NCBI RefSeq assembly: GCF_001590965.1
Contig: NZ_BCTW01000025.1
Coordinates: 1-55,588, forward strand
Length of the DNA stretch: 55,588 nucleotides
Source of the DNA: Novosphingobium lentum NBRC 107847
GTDB taxonomy: Bacteria > Pseudomonadota > Alphaproteobacteria > Sphingomonadales > Sphingomonadaceae
Direction of reading: 5' to 3'
Below the pieces are notes generated by a model. The model did not search any database. It was given only the letters and a program-made list of their open reading frames with translations, and had not been told where the DNA came from. Below are positions 43,634 to 52,469 of the stretch, in pieces. Position 1 is the first letter of the stretch. Each line of letters begins with the position of its first letter. A program made the position numbers and the translations under genes.

Positions 43634-44349
43634 AAAAACTCTATCCCGATGCGGCTGCCGCGCTCGACGGGCTGTTGCGCGATGGCCTGCTGATTGCCAG
43701 CGGCGGCTTCGGCCTGTGCGGCATTCCCGAACGCCTGCTCGACGCGGTGCGCGACAGCGGGGTCAAGGACCTGACGTTCGCCAGCAACAACGCGGGCATC
43801 GATGGTGAGGGCATCGGCAAGCTGCTGCGCACCCGGCAGGTCAAGAAGATGATCGCCAGCTACGTCGGCGAGAACAAGGAGTTCGAGCGCCAGTATCTTG
43901 CAGGGGAGCTCGAGGTCGAATTCTGCCCGCAAGGCACGCTGGCCGAACGCATGCGCGCCGGCGGCGCAGGCATTCCCGGTTTCTACACCCGCACCGGCGT
44001 CGGCACGCTGGTCGCCGAGGGCAAGGACGTGAAAAGCTTCGACGGGCCCAACGGCACGCAGGACTTCATCCTCGAACGCGGAATCTTCGCCGACCTCGCG
44101 CTGGTGAAGGCGTGGAAGGCGGACGAGACCGGCAACGTCGTGTTCCGCAAGACCGCGCGCAACTTCAACGTGCCCGCCGCGACCTGCGGCAAGGTCTGCA
44201 TCGTGGAAGTCGAGGAAATCGTGCCCGTGGGCAGCCTCAACAACGAGGCGATCCACCTGCCCGGCGTCTATGTCCAGCGCATGATCGTGGGCGCGCCGTA
44301 TGACAAGAAGATCGAATTCCGCACGGTGCGCGAAAGGGAGACGGCCTGA
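43630..44349 (+). CDS. scoA: 3-oxoacid CoA-transferase subunit A
   Basis: 239 residues. Contains the G-G-F-G-L-C-G-I-P CoA-binding motif typical of the A subunit. With ScoB it moves CoA from succinyl-CoA to a 3-oxoacid such as acetoacetate. The stop shares one base with the ScoB start. The C-terminus is about 5-20 residues longer than usual, within normal variation. Confidence 0.92.
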   Translation: MKKLYPDAAAALDGLLRDGLLIASGGFGLCGIPERLLDAVRDSGVKDLTFASNNAGIDGEGIGKLLRTRQVKKMIASYVGENKEFERQYLAGELEVEFCPQGTLAERMRAGGAGIPGFYTRTGVGTLVAEGKDVKSFDGPNGTQDFILERGIFADLALVKAWKADETGNVVFRKTARNFNVPAATCGKVCIVEVEEIVPVGSLNNEAIHLPGVYVQRMIVGAPYDKKIEFRTVRERETA

Positions 44350-45008
44350 TGACCACGCATGACGGCCTGACCAAAGGCTGGACCCGCGACCAGATGGCCG
44401 CCCGCGCCGCGCGCGAGCTGCAGGACGGCTTTTACGTCAACCTTGGCATCGGCATTCCGACGCTGGTGGCCAACCACATCCCCGATGGCATGGAAGTGAC
44501 GCTGCAGTCCGAGAACGGGATGCTCGGCATCGGGCCGTTCCCGTGGGCGGGCGAGGAAGATCCCGACCTGATCAACGCGGGCAAGCAGACCATCAGCGAA
44601 CTGCCGCGATCGGCCTATTTCGACAGCGCGGCGAGCTTTGCCATGATCCGTGGCGGGCACATCGACCTGACCGTGCTGGGCGCGATGGAAGTGGCCGAAA
44701 ACGGCGACATCGCCAACTGGATGGTGCCCGGCAAGATGATCAAGGGCATGGGCGGGGCGATGGACCTTGTCGCTGGCGTCAAGAAAATCATCGTGGTGAT
44801 GGAACACTGCGCCAAGGATGGCAGCCCCAAGTTCATCCCCGCCTGCACCCTGCCGCTGACCGGGGTGGGCGTGGTCGACATGGTCATCACCGATCTGTGC
44901 GTGTTCCAGCGGCCCGACCATGCCAGCCCGTTCAAGCTGGTGGAACTGGCGCCGGGCGTGACGGCCGAGGAAGTCGCCGCCAAGACCACCGGGCATTACG
45001 TGGCCTGA
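44349..45008 (+). CDS. scoB: 3-oxoacid CoA-transferase subunit B
   Basis: 219 residues. The active-site Glu is expected at E55 in S-E-N-G-M-L-G, and the N-L-G-I-G-I-P-T motif lies before it. Forms the heterotetramer with ScoA. ATG overlaps the scoA stop by one base. Confidence 0.95.
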   Translation: MTTHDGLTKGWTRDQMAARAARELQDGFYVNLGIGIPTLVANHIPDGMEVTLQSENGMLGIGPFPWAGEEDPDLINAGKQTISELPRSAYFDSAASFAMIRGGHIDLTVLGAMEVAENGDIANWMVPGKMIKGMGGAMDLVAGVKKIIVVMEHCAKDGSPKFIPACTLPLTGVGVVDMVITDLCVFQRPDHASPFKLVELAPGVTAEEVAAKTTGHYVA

Positions 45009-45026
45009 GCGCAGAACAGACCGACC

Positions 45027-45713
45027 ATGGCCTTCACCCTCATCACCGCCAACCGCAACTATTCGAGCTGGTCGCTGCGCCCGTGGGTGCTGATGAAGGC
45101 GCTGGGCATCGCGTTCGAGGATCGGCTGGAGCCGTTCACCAAGCCGATGAACTACGACGATTTCCGGGCGTTTTCGCCCACAGGGCAAGTGCCGGTGCTG
45201 CTCGACGGCGCGCGCACGGTGTGGGATTCGCTGGGCATTGCGCTGTACCTGGCCGATCGCTTTCCGGCGGTGTGGCCGAGCGACGAGGCCGCCCGCGCCT
45301 TTGCGATGAGCGCGGGGGCCGAAATGCACGGCGGCTTTTCTGCTTTGCGCAACGATTGCACGATGAACGTGGGCGTACGGGTGAAACCCCGGCCGATGTC
45401 GACGGCGCTGCTGCGCGACGTGACGCGCGTGCGCGAACTGTTCGAACAGGGGCTGGCATCGTTCGGCGGGCCCTGGCTGGCGGGCCCGGCGTTCACGGCG
45501 GTCGATGCGTTCTTCGCGCCGGTGGCGTTCCGCGTGCGCACCTACGGACTCGACGTCGGCGCCGGGCAGGCATGGGTCGACCGCGTGCTGGCGCATCCGG
45601 CGATGCTGCAGTGGGAGCATGAGGCGCTCGCCGAGACATGGCGCGAAGCCAGCCACGAGCAGGAACTCGCCGACGCCGGCGAACTGACCGCGGACTATCG
45701 CAGGCCGGTGTGA
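45027..45713 (+). CDS. Glutathione S-transferase family protein (copy 2)
   Basis: 228 residues. The N-terminal domain carries N-Y-S-S-W-S-L-R-P-W (about residues 9-18) and G-Q-V-P-V-L, as in the copy at 29986; the C-terminal helical domain differs more. It follows scoB by 18 bases and may be in the same transcript. A REP-like doublet follows. Confidence 0.88.
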   Translation: MAFTLITANRNYSSWSLRPWVLMKALGIAFEDRLEPFTKPMNYDDFRAFSPTGQVPVLLDGARTVWDSLGIALYLADRFPAVWPSDEAARAFAMSAGAEMHGGFSALRNDCTMNVGVRVKPRPMSTALLRDVTRVRELFEQGLASFGGPWLAGPAFTAVDAFFAPVAFRVRTYGLDVGAGQAWVDRVLAHPAMLQWEHEALAETWREASHEQELADAGELTADYRRPV

Positions 45714-45743
45714 GCCTGTCGGGGCACACGCCTGACCGGTGCT

Positions 45744-45820
45744 TCCCCGCGAAGGCGGGGATCTCAGGGTGTGTGTCGCGACCGTTCCCATATCGCATGA
45801 GACCCCCGCCTTCGCGGGGG
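45744..45820. repeat. REP-like hairpin doublet, copy 2
   Basis: TCCCCGC-GAAG-GCGGGGA (45744-45761) and CCCCCGC-CTTC-GCGGGGG (45803-45820), inverted with respect to each other, about 41 bases apart. The two arms are also near-perfect inverted repeats of each other over about 22 bases. Same architecture as 37776-37855. It lies between tandem genes. Confidence 0.88.
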
Positions 45821-45899
45821 ATCACAAATGGTTTCGATTGTCCGCAATCCACGATAAGCTGCCTGACTGACCCTCCATTATCGCCACAGGATTACCCCC

Positions 45900-46448
45900 A
45901 TGTCCCAGCCGCTTGCCGATATCGCCCTGACCCGCAACGATGGTTCTGCCGACAGCCTGGCCGCGCATCGCGGCAACGTGCTGCTGGTGGTCAACACCGC
46001 ATCGCAGTGCGGCCTGACCCCGCAATATGCCGGGCTCGAGGCGTTGCAAAAGACCTATGGCGATCAAGGGTTTGAGGTGCTTGGCTTCCCCGCCAACGAT
46101 TTCGGCGCGCAAGAGCCGGGAACCGATGCCGAGATTGCGACGTTTTGCGACACAGGCTTCAACGTCAGCTTTCCGCTGTTCGCCAAGGCCAGCGTCGTGG
46201 GCGCGGCCAAGCAGCCGCTGTATGCCGCGCTGACCGAAGCGATGCCGGACAAGCGCGGGGACGCGGAAACGTTCCGCGAGCGCCTGAAGGGCTACGGGAT
46301 GACCCCGAACGAAGATCCGGAGGTCTTGTGGAATTTCGAGAAGTTTTTGCTGGCACGCGACGGATCGGTGGTAGCGCGCTTCTCCCCCACGACCACGCCG
46401 GACGACGCGGACCTGGTGAGCTCGATCGAGCAGGCGCTGGCGCAATAG
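45900..46448 (+). CDS. Glutathione peroxidase (Cys type)
   Basis: 182 residues. The peroxidatic Cys is at about 37 in N-T-A-S-Q-C-G-L-T, with the catalytic partners in F-P-A-N-D-F-G and W-N-F-E-K-F. A Cys near 82 (F-C-D) could be the resolving residue, so it may use thioredoxin instead of glutathione. ATG 45900. Confidence 0.93.
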   Translation: MSQPLADIALTRNDGSADSLAAHRGNVLLVVNTASQCGLTPQYAGLEALQKTYGDQGFEVLGFPANDFGAQEPGTDAEIATFCDTGFNVSFPLFAKASVVGAAKQPLYAALTEAMPDKRGDAETFRERLKGYGMTPNEDPEVLWNFEKFLLARDGSVVARFSPTTTPDDADLVSSIEQALAQ

Positions 46449-46465
46449 GCGCCGCGCCACAAAGC

Positions 46466-46485
46466 GCCGCCGGGAAACCGGCGGC
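46466..46485 (+). other. GNRA-tetraloop hairpin between the peroxidase and ferritin-like genes
   Basis: A perfect 8-bp stem GCCGCCGG/CCGGCGGC with GAAA loop, 17 bases after the peroxidase stop. No U-run follows, so it is not a terminator; it could stabilise the upstream message or block ribosome access to the next gene. Confidence 0.6.
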
Positions 46486-46537
46486 CGTCGAGCCGCAGCT
46501 TCTGTCGACGGCGGCGTTCCGCGCGCGGTTCCTCGAC

Positions 46538-47167
46538 GTGCTTGCTTCGATCTACATCTACAACGAATATCGCGGCTACACCTCGCTCGATCGCGTGCTC
46601 GAAGCGGTGCGCGCGCGCTGCCCGGACGAGGCCGAGTTCATCGCCGCGGTCGAAAAGCACCGCGCCGACGAGCGCAAGCATTACCTGATGTTCAAACGCT
46701 GGTTCGAACGGCAGGGTCGCATGCCGCTGAAGGTCGATCGCACGTGCGGACACATCGACCGGTTCATCGAAGGCGTGTTCGGCTGCACCATCGAGGAGCT
46801 CGATACCGCCGCGATCATCGCCGACGGCGACCAGTTCGAACAGCTGTGCCGGGTGATCATGCTGACCGAGCAAAGGGGCATGCGGCAGGTCGACGTGCTG
46901 CTGGAAAACCGCCACGTGAAGTCCGATCCGGTGATGTCCAAAATCTTCCGCATCGTGGAAAAGGACGAGCCCGACCACTGGCTGCCCTATTTCCACTGGC
47001 TGACCCGGCAGGGCCGGGTCACCGCGAAATGGCGCGAGCGGTGGACCGACTACTGGATCCACAAATCGCTGATGCTGGCCAAACTGCCCGCGATCTTCGT
47101 CAACCGCGCGAACCCGCGGCTGGACGTGTGGCCCGACCAGGACGCGACGGTCTACGCGGCGGGGTAG
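46538..47167 (+). CDS. Ferritin-like di-iron protein (start uncertain)
   Basis: About 210 residues from GTG 46538. Four-helix ferritin-like pattern: E-Y-R-G-Y, E-K-H-R-A-D-E-R-K-H-Y, then I-E-E-L-D and E-K-D-E-P-D-H-W in the second half, giving Glu/His ligands for two metals. Similar sequence continues upstream in the same frame for about 25 codons, but without ATG, GTG or TTG after the peroxidase stop; GTG 46328 inside the peroxidase gene is the next. So the true start is unresolved. Function perhaps oxidation or iron handling. Confidence 0.75.
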   Translation: MLASIYIYNEYRGYTSLDRVLEAVRARCPDEAEFIAAVEKHRADERKHYLMFKRWFERQGRMPLKVDRTCGHIDRFIEGVFGCTIEELDTAAIIADGDQFEQLCRVIMLTEQRGMRQVDVLLENRHVKSDPVMSKIFRIVEKDEPDHWLPYFHWLTRQGRVTAKWRERWTDYWIHKSLMLAKLPAIFVNRANPRLDVWPDQDATVYAAG

Positions 47168-47194
47168 AAGCGGGCCGGTGCCGCGATCAACCGA

Positions 47195-48787
47195 TCAGTG
47201 CCCCGCAGCCGCCACCGCGTCGGGATCGGCCTTGGCGCCCTTTTTGGTGCCCTTGACGATCAGCAGCACCGGAATCGCGGCGAAGCAGGCGATGCTCATC
47301 ACCAGGAAATCGTCGAGGTAGGCGATCATCGCCGCCTGCTTGTTCACCATCAGGTCGACCATGGTCATCGCGGAATCGCCGATCCCGCCATAGGCGGTGA
47401 TCCGGTCGAGATCGAACGGCACGCTCATCCGCGTGATCTGCGCGCCGAGTTCGGCGTGGTTGAGCTGGAGGTTGCGCGACAGCAGCACCGTGCCGGCAGC
47501 GATGCCGGTGGACGACCCGACGTTGCGGAACAGCATGTTGAGCCCCGCCGCATCGGTGCGGAATTTGGCGTCGATGGTGGCGAACGAGATCAGGTTGAGC
47601 GGGATGAAGGTAAAGCTGAGCCCCACGCCCTGCAGCACACCGGCAAAGATGATCGGCCCGGTCGGCATGTCGGGCGTCCACCCGGTCATCATCCACAGCG
47701 ATATGCCCGCGATGCCGAGGCCGAAAGCGAGCAGCAGGCGCGGATCGGCCTTGTCGAGATGGCGCCCGGTCAGCATGATCGCGCCGACCATGCCCACGCC
47801 GCGCGGGGTCAGCAGCCACCCCGCCTCGATCGCCGGATAGCCGAACACCGATTGCAGCAGCACCGGCAGCAGCGCCAGCACCGACATCATCACCATGCCG
47901 ACGAGCATGTAGAGGCCCAGCGCCGCGACGAGGTTGCGATCCTTGAACAGCGCGGTCGCGAACAGCGGCGCGCGCGCGGTGGCGAGGTGGACCACCGCCA
48001 TCCACGCCGCGCAAGCGCTGAGGACGGCGTAGATCACGATCTCGGGCGAGCCGAACCAGTCCTTCGACGCCCCGCGATCGAGCATCAACTGCAGGCACGA
48101 CACCGCCACCGCCACCAGCAGCCACCCAGTCATGTCGAACTTGCGGTGACGTTTGGGCGTATGCGGCATGAGCGCGAGCAGCGCGAAGGTGCAGACGATG
48201 CCGATCGGCACGTTGACGAAGAACACCCAGCGCCAGTCGAAATTCTCGGTCAGGTAACCGCCCAGCACCGGCCCGGCGATCGGCCCGACCATCACGCCCT
48301 GGGTGAAGATCGACATCACCTTGGGGCGTTCGCGCGGGGTGCTGGTGTCGAGCATGATCGTCTGCGTGATGGGCGAAATGAACGCCCCGGCCAGCCCCTG
48401 CAACACGCGGAACAGCACGATCTGGGTCATGTTCTGGGCGAGGCCACACATCACCGAGGCGATGGTGAACATCATCACCGAGCCGACCAAGACCATGCGC
48501 ATGCCCAGCCGATCGACCAGCCAGCCCGACGCCGGCAGCGCCACCGCCGAGGCCAGCACATAGCTGGTCAGCACCCAGGTGACCGTTTCCTGCGTCGCGC
48601 TGAGCGCGGCCTGCATATGCGGCAACGCGACGTTGGCGATGGTCGTGTCGATCATCGTCATGATCATCGCTGCCATCACCGCAGCGAGCAGCAGCGAGCG
48701 GTTGGGAACGACCAGCGCCGGGCGTTCGTCGAGCCCGCCCGGACCGGTGTCTAGCCTGCCGGGGTCGGCCTTACTTGCCGCCGACAT
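47195..48787 (-). CDS. emrB: MFS drug transporter, DHA2 (EmrB) family
   Basis: 530 residues with fourteen predicted membrane segments. N-terminal motif near T-T-I-A-N-V-A-L-P (DHA2 signature) and the loop motif G-W-L-V-D-R-L-G. Proton-driven export together with EmrA through an outer-membrane TolC not seen in the window. Overlaps emrA by 17 bases. Confidence 0.95.
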   Translation of the reverse strand: MSAASKADPGRLDTGPGGLDERPALVVPNRSLLLAAVMAAMIMTMIDTTIANVALPHMQAALSATQETVTWVLTSYVLASAVALPASGWLVDRLGMRMVLVGSVMMFTIASVMCGLAQNMTQIVLFRVLQGLAGAFISPITQTIMLDTSTPRERPKVMSIFTQGVMVGPIAGPVLGGYLTENFDWRWVFFVNVPIGIVCTFALLALMPHTPKRHRKFDMTGWLLVAVAVSCLQLMLDRGASKDWFGSPEIVIYAVLSACAAWMAVVHLATARAPLFATALFKDRNLVAALGLYMLVGMVMMSVLALLPVLLQSVFGYPAIEAGWLLTPRGVGMVGAIMLTGRHLDKADPRLLLAFGLGIAGISLWMMTGWTPDMPTGPIIFAGVLQGVGLSFTFIPLNLISFATIDAKFRTDAAGLNMLFRNVGSSTGIAAGTVLLSRNLQLNHAELGAQITRMSVPFDLDRITAYGGIGDSAMTMVDLMVNKQAAMIAYLDDFLVMSIACFAAIPVLLIVKGTKKGAKADPDAVAAAGH

Positions 48788-49889
48788 CGACCCGCACGTT
48801 CGCGCTCAGGCCCGCCAGCAACGGGCGATCGGCCTTGTCGTCGATGGCGATCCGCACCGGCACGCGCTGGATGATCTTGACCCAGTTGCCCGTGGCGTTC
48901 TGCGCCGGCAGCACCGAGAATTCCGAACCCGTGCCCGCGCCGATGCTTTCGACGTGGCCCTTCAGCTTCATCCCCGGGTACGCATCGATGCTGACCGTGG
49001 CCGGCTGGCCCGGACGCATGTGGTTGAGATCGGTTTCCTTGAAATTGGCATCGACGCGCGTCTGGCTGTCGCGCACCACGCTGACCATCGGTACGCCGGG
49101 GAACACCATCTGCCCCACCTGCAAGCGACTGGCCTGGCTGATCCGCCCGGCGGTGGGCGCGCGCACCACGGTGCGGCGCAAGTTCAGTTCGGCCACCGCG
49201 CGTTGCGCCTGCCCCGCAGCGATCGCCGGGTTGATCCCCGGAACCGCGCTGCCATTGGCCAGTTGGGCCTGCGCCTTGGCCACGCCCGCCTCGATCGAGG
49301 CGAGGTGATCGCGCGCGGAGGCGACCGCATGGCTCGACGAATCCATCTGCGCGCGGGTGTTGAAGCCGCGGTCCATCAGCGCCTTTTCGCGCGAATAGTT
49401 GGCCTGGGCCAGCGCAAGGTCGTCACGCGCGCCGGCAATGTCGGCCGCATTGGCGCCGACATCGGCCTGCAACGCGGTGACGTTGGCCTGCGCGCTGGCG
49501 ATCGAGGCATCGGCCTGCGCGATCGCGGTCTGGTACGCGGCGGGGTCGATCGTGAACAGCACGTCGCCGGCCTTGACCATCTGGTTCTCGTGGACCTTGA
49601 CCGAGACCACCTGGCCGGTGATCTCGCCCGCTACCGAAACGATGTCCTGCTTCACATAAGCATTGTCGGTCGACACCGTGCCCGAATCGCCGAACCAGAA
49701 CCACAGGCCGCCGGCGATGATCAGCAGCGGCACGATCAGCATCAGCGGCAGCCGCCACCGGCTGCGCCGCGCGGACGGATCGATCACCAGTGCGGCATCG
49801 ACCCCGGCTGCGGCGCCGCCACGCGCGGCGGCACGCGACACGGTTGGCGCGGGCGCGTCTGCGGCGGGAAAGGGATCGGCTTCAGCCAT
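48771..49889 (-). CDS. emrA: HlyD-family membrane fusion protein (EmrA)
   Basis: 372 residues: a membrane segment (about 50-70), a biotinyl-lipoyl-like domain with periplasmic helical hairpin, and a beta-barrel. The start ATG 49889 overlaps marR by 8 bases; the TTG two codons upstream is less likely. Periplasmic adaptor for EmrB. Confidence 0.95.
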   Translation of the reverse strand: MAEADPFPAADAPAPTVSRAAARGGAAAGVDAALVIDPSARRSRWRLPLMLIVPLLIIAGGLWFWFGDSGTVSTDNAYVKQDIVSVAGEITGQVVSVKVHENQMVKAGDVLFTIDPAAYQTAIAQADASIASAQANVTALQADVGANAADIAGARDDLALAQANYSREKALMDRGFNTRAQMDSSSHAVASARDHLASIEAGVAKAQAQLANGSAVPGINPAIAAGQAQRAVAELNLRRTVVRAPTAGRISQASRLQVGQMVFPGVPMVSVVRDSQTRVDANFKETDLNHMRPGQPATVSIDAYPGMKLKGHVESIGAGTGSEFSVLPAQNATGNWVKIIQRVPVRIAIDDKADRPLLAGLSANVRVDVGGK

Positions 49890-50331
49890 GGACAAGTTTA
49901 GCCTCGAGGGAAGTTTCGTCGCTCAGGTTGCAGCGTACGCGTTGCAAAAGCGAGATGAGTTGTTCGTGCTCGGCCGGGGTAAAGCCTTCGACCGCTTCGT
50001 CGATCACCGTCGCGGCGCGACGGCGCAGGCGATCGACCATCGGTTTGGCCGCCTCGGAGAGGTACAGCCGCCACGTACGGCGATCGGCAGGATCGGCGCG
50101 CCGTTCGACCAGTCCGGCCCGTTCGAGCCGGTCGATCATACGCCCGGCGGTAATAGCCTCGACTTCCAGCCACGCGGCGAGCGCCCCCTGATTGATCCCG
50201 GGCGTCCGCTCGATCGCCATGAGCATACGCCACTGCGGCCCGGTGACACCCAGGTCGCGGCTGGTCACGTCAAACCGCTTGCGGAACAGGCGGCCGATAT
50301 CGGTCGCGAGAAAGGCGATGTTGCTCTGCAC
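49882..50331 (-). CDS. MarR-family transcriptional regulator
   Basis: 149 residues, winged-helix fold with the wing D-P-A-D-R-R-T-W (about 80-87). GTG start. First gene of the emrAB operon, so very likely its repressor, responding to exported compounds. A palindrome-like AT-rich site lies just upstream. Confidence 0.93.
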   Translation of the reverse strand: MQSNIAFLATDIGRLFRKRFDVTSRDLGVTGPQWRMLMAIERTPGINQGALAAWLEVEAITAGRMIDRLERAGLVERRADPADRRTWRLYLSEAAKPMVDRLRRRAATVIDEAVEGFTPAEHEQLISLLQRVRCNLSDETSLEAKLVHG

Positions 50332-50341
50332 AACGACAAGA

Positions 50342-50359
50342 TAATAGCTATGCTTATTA
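50342..50359. promoter_or_regulatory. Candidate MarR operator
   Basis: TAATAGCTATGCTTATTA, an imperfect inverted repeat (TAATAGC / GCTTATTA) 11-28 bases before the marR start, in an AT-rich island unlike its surroundings. It lies where the marR promoter should be. Confidence 0.45.
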
Positions 50360-50469
50360 CCGTCAAGACACCTATGGCTTAGTACAGGTTTTCCCTACCC
50401 GCGAAGCGCCATCAAAGACTGGCGACAAGGCCGGTCCGAATGGCTAGGACCGCTGCGGGGGACGACATC

Positions 50470-51138
50470 ATGACACAGCCTGCTCAGGGACAAGACCTGC
50501 AGACCCAGGACCGGGCGCCCAGCCGCCTGTCGCGCGGCGTGCGGCGGCTGTTGCTGGCGTTCTACCGCGCGCGCGGCTGGACGGCGCAGGGGCAGCCCCC
50601 GGCGGATCGGCGCTGCGTCATCATCGCCGCGCCGCACACCTCCAACTGGGATTTCGTCAACTTCCTCGGCCTGACGGATGCGCTGGGGATCAAGGCGCAC
50701 TTCATGGGCAAGCAAAGCCTGTTCCGCTGGCCGATGGGCCGGTTCATGCGCGACATGGGCGGGGTGCCGGTCGATCGCGCGGGACGGCACAACTATGTAG
50801 AGGCGATGATCGCGGAGTTCGGCAAGCGCCGCGAATTCATGCTGACCATCGCGCCCGAGGGGACGCGCGGCGCGGTGCGCACGTGGCGCACGGGGTTCTA
50901 CCACATCGCGCATGGCGCGGGCGTGCCGCTGGTCTGCGGGATGATGGATTACGCCACGCGCACCGGCGGGCTCGGCCCGGCGATCATGCCCACCGGCGAT
51001 TACGCGGCCGACATGGCGCGCATCGCCGAATTCTATCGCAGCGTCACCCCGCGCCATCCCGCGCGCGCGATGAGCGATTTCGGCAGCGACGCGGGCAGCG
51101 AAACCGGCAGCGGTTCAGGCGTCACCGGCCATGGCTGA
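50470..51138 (+). CDS. 1-acyl-glycerol-3-phosphate acyltransferase-like protein
   Basis: 222 residues with the PlsC/LPLAT motifs: H-T-S-N-W-D (Hx4D, about residues 56-61) and E-G-T-R-G (about 127-131). ATG 50470 has GGGGGA upstream. Acylates lysophospholipids or similar membrane lipids. The C-terminal tail is Ser/Gly-rich. The next gene starts inside its 3' end (8-base overlap). Confidence 0.87.
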   Translation: MTQPAQGQDLQTQDRAPSRLSRGVRRLLLAFYRARGWTAQGQPPADRRCVIIAAPHTSNWDFVNFLGLTDALGIKAHFMGKQSLFRWPMGRFMRDMGGVPVDRAGRHNYVEAMIAEFGKRREFMLTIAPEGTRGAVRTWRTGFYHIAHGAGVPLVCGMMDYATRTGGLGPAIMPTGDYAADMARIAEFYRSVTPRHPARAMSDFGSDAGSETGSGSGVTGHG

Positions 51139-51922
51139 GAGCCTGCTGATCAACGCGGCGGTGCTGCTGGTTGCGATGCTGGCGCTGTGGCGCGTGGCCG
51201 CGCGGATCGGCGACGTCAGCTTCATCGACGCGGTGTGGGGCGGCGGCATGGCGATGCTGGCCGTGGCCAGCTGGTCGCAGCTGTCCGGACCCGGATCGCG
51301 CGCGACGCTGATCGCGGCGATGACGCTGGCGTGGGGCGCGCGGCTGGCGATGCATCTCTATCGCCGCTGGCGCCGGGGCGGCGAGGACCCGCGCTATGCC
51401 GTGATCCTGGGCAAGGCACGGGCCGAGGGACGCTATGCCAACGCCGCGCTGAAGCGCGTGTTCGGGCCGCAGGCGTTGCTGCTCTATCTCACGTGCCTGC
51501 CTGCGCAGCTCGGCATCCTCGCCAGTGGCTCAGCCTCGACCGGCGCGCTGGCGAGCGGCGGGGCGCTGCTGTGGCTGGTGGGGATCACGTTCGAGGCGGT
51601 GGGCGACTGGCAGCTCGATCGCTTCCGCGCCGATCCCGCCAACCGGGGCCGCGTGCTCGACACCGGACTGTGGCGCTACACCCGCCATCCCAACTATTTC
51701 GGCGACGCCTGCGCGTGGTGGGGCATCTGGCTGGCTGCTGCCGAGGCCGGCCCATGGATCGCGCTGGCCAGCCTGCCGGGCCCGCTGTTCCTGACCTTCA
51801 CGCTCACCCGCTGGTCGGGCAAGCCCTTGCTCGAAAAGGGCATGGCCGATCGCCGGCCGGGCTATACCCAGTACGTGAAGCGCACTTCAGGTTTCATTCC
51901 GTGGCCGCCGAAGCGCGATTGA
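51131..51922 (+). CDS. DUF1295 / steroid 5-alpha-reductase-like membrane protein
   Basis: 263 residues, about seven membrane segments and the conserved C-terminal signature R-Y-T-R-H-P-N-Y-F-G-D (about 178-188) plus R-P-G-Y near the end. Such proteins resemble isoprenylcysteine methyltransferases and sterol reductases; the substrate here is unknown. Overlaps the acyltransferase by 8 bases, suggesting a shared lipid role. Confidence 0.88.
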   Translation: MAESLLINAAVLLVAMLALWRVAARIGDVSFIDAVWGGGMAMLAVASWSQLSGPGSRATLIAAMTLAWGARLAMHLYRRWRRGGEDPRYAVILGKARAEGRYANAALKRVFGPQALLLYLTCLPAQLGILASGSASTGALASGGALLWLVGITFEAVGDWQLDRFRADPANRGRVLDTGLWRYTRHPNYFGDACAWWGIWLAAAEAGPWIALASLPGPLFLTFTLTRWSGKPLLEKGMADRRPGYTQYVKRTSGFIPWPPKRD

Positions 51923-51953
51923 CCGCACCGGACGGCGCTTGCACAACGGGACC

Positions 51954-52448
51954 ATGACCGCCCCTGCCTATGCCACGCAGCTCAACCGGTCCGAGCGCGT
52001 TCTGGGCTGGGCCACGCTTGTCCTGCTCGCCGTGGTCGGGATCGCGGTGCTGCGCGGGCATGCCCACTGGCCGGGCGTGCGATGGACGGTCTGGCTGCAC
52101 CTGGCGACAATGATGACCGCGCTGGCGCTGACGCCCGCGATCCTGTGGCTGCCGCGCGGCACCCGGCGCCATCGCCGCTTCGGCTACGCCTGGGTCGTCG
52201 CCTTGCTGGCGACCGCGCTCGACAGCTTTCTGATCCGCGATGCGAACCACGGGCAGCTCGGCTTCATCCACATCCTGTCGGCGTGGGTGCTGATCCAGGT
52301 GCCGCTCATCGTGTGGACCGCGCGCACCCACCGCCACGCCCGCCACCGCCGCGCCGTGCGCGCGATGGTGATCGGCGCGCTGCTCACCGCCGGGGTGTTC
52401 ACCCTGCCGTTCGGGCGGATGCTGGGGACGTGGCTGTCAGGCGGGTAG
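51954..52448 (+). CDS. DUF2306-like membrane protein
   Basis: 164 residues with four hydrophobic segments and several His residues (H-I-L-S-A-W, R-T-H-R-H-A-R-H) that may bind a metal or heme. Start ATG 51954 with CGGGA upstream. Family attribution is tentative. Follows the DUF1295 gene by 31 bases. Confidence 0.7.
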   Translation: MTAPAYATQLNRSERVLGWATLVLLAVVGIAVLRGHAHWPGVRWTVWLHLATMMTALALTPAILWLPRGTRRHRRFGYAWVVALLATALDSFLIRDANHGQLGFIHILSAWVLIQVPLIVWTARTHRHARHRRAVRAMVIGALLTAGVFTLPFGRMLGTWLSGG

Positions 52449-52469
52449 GCGGGCGGGCGCCCAACAGCG

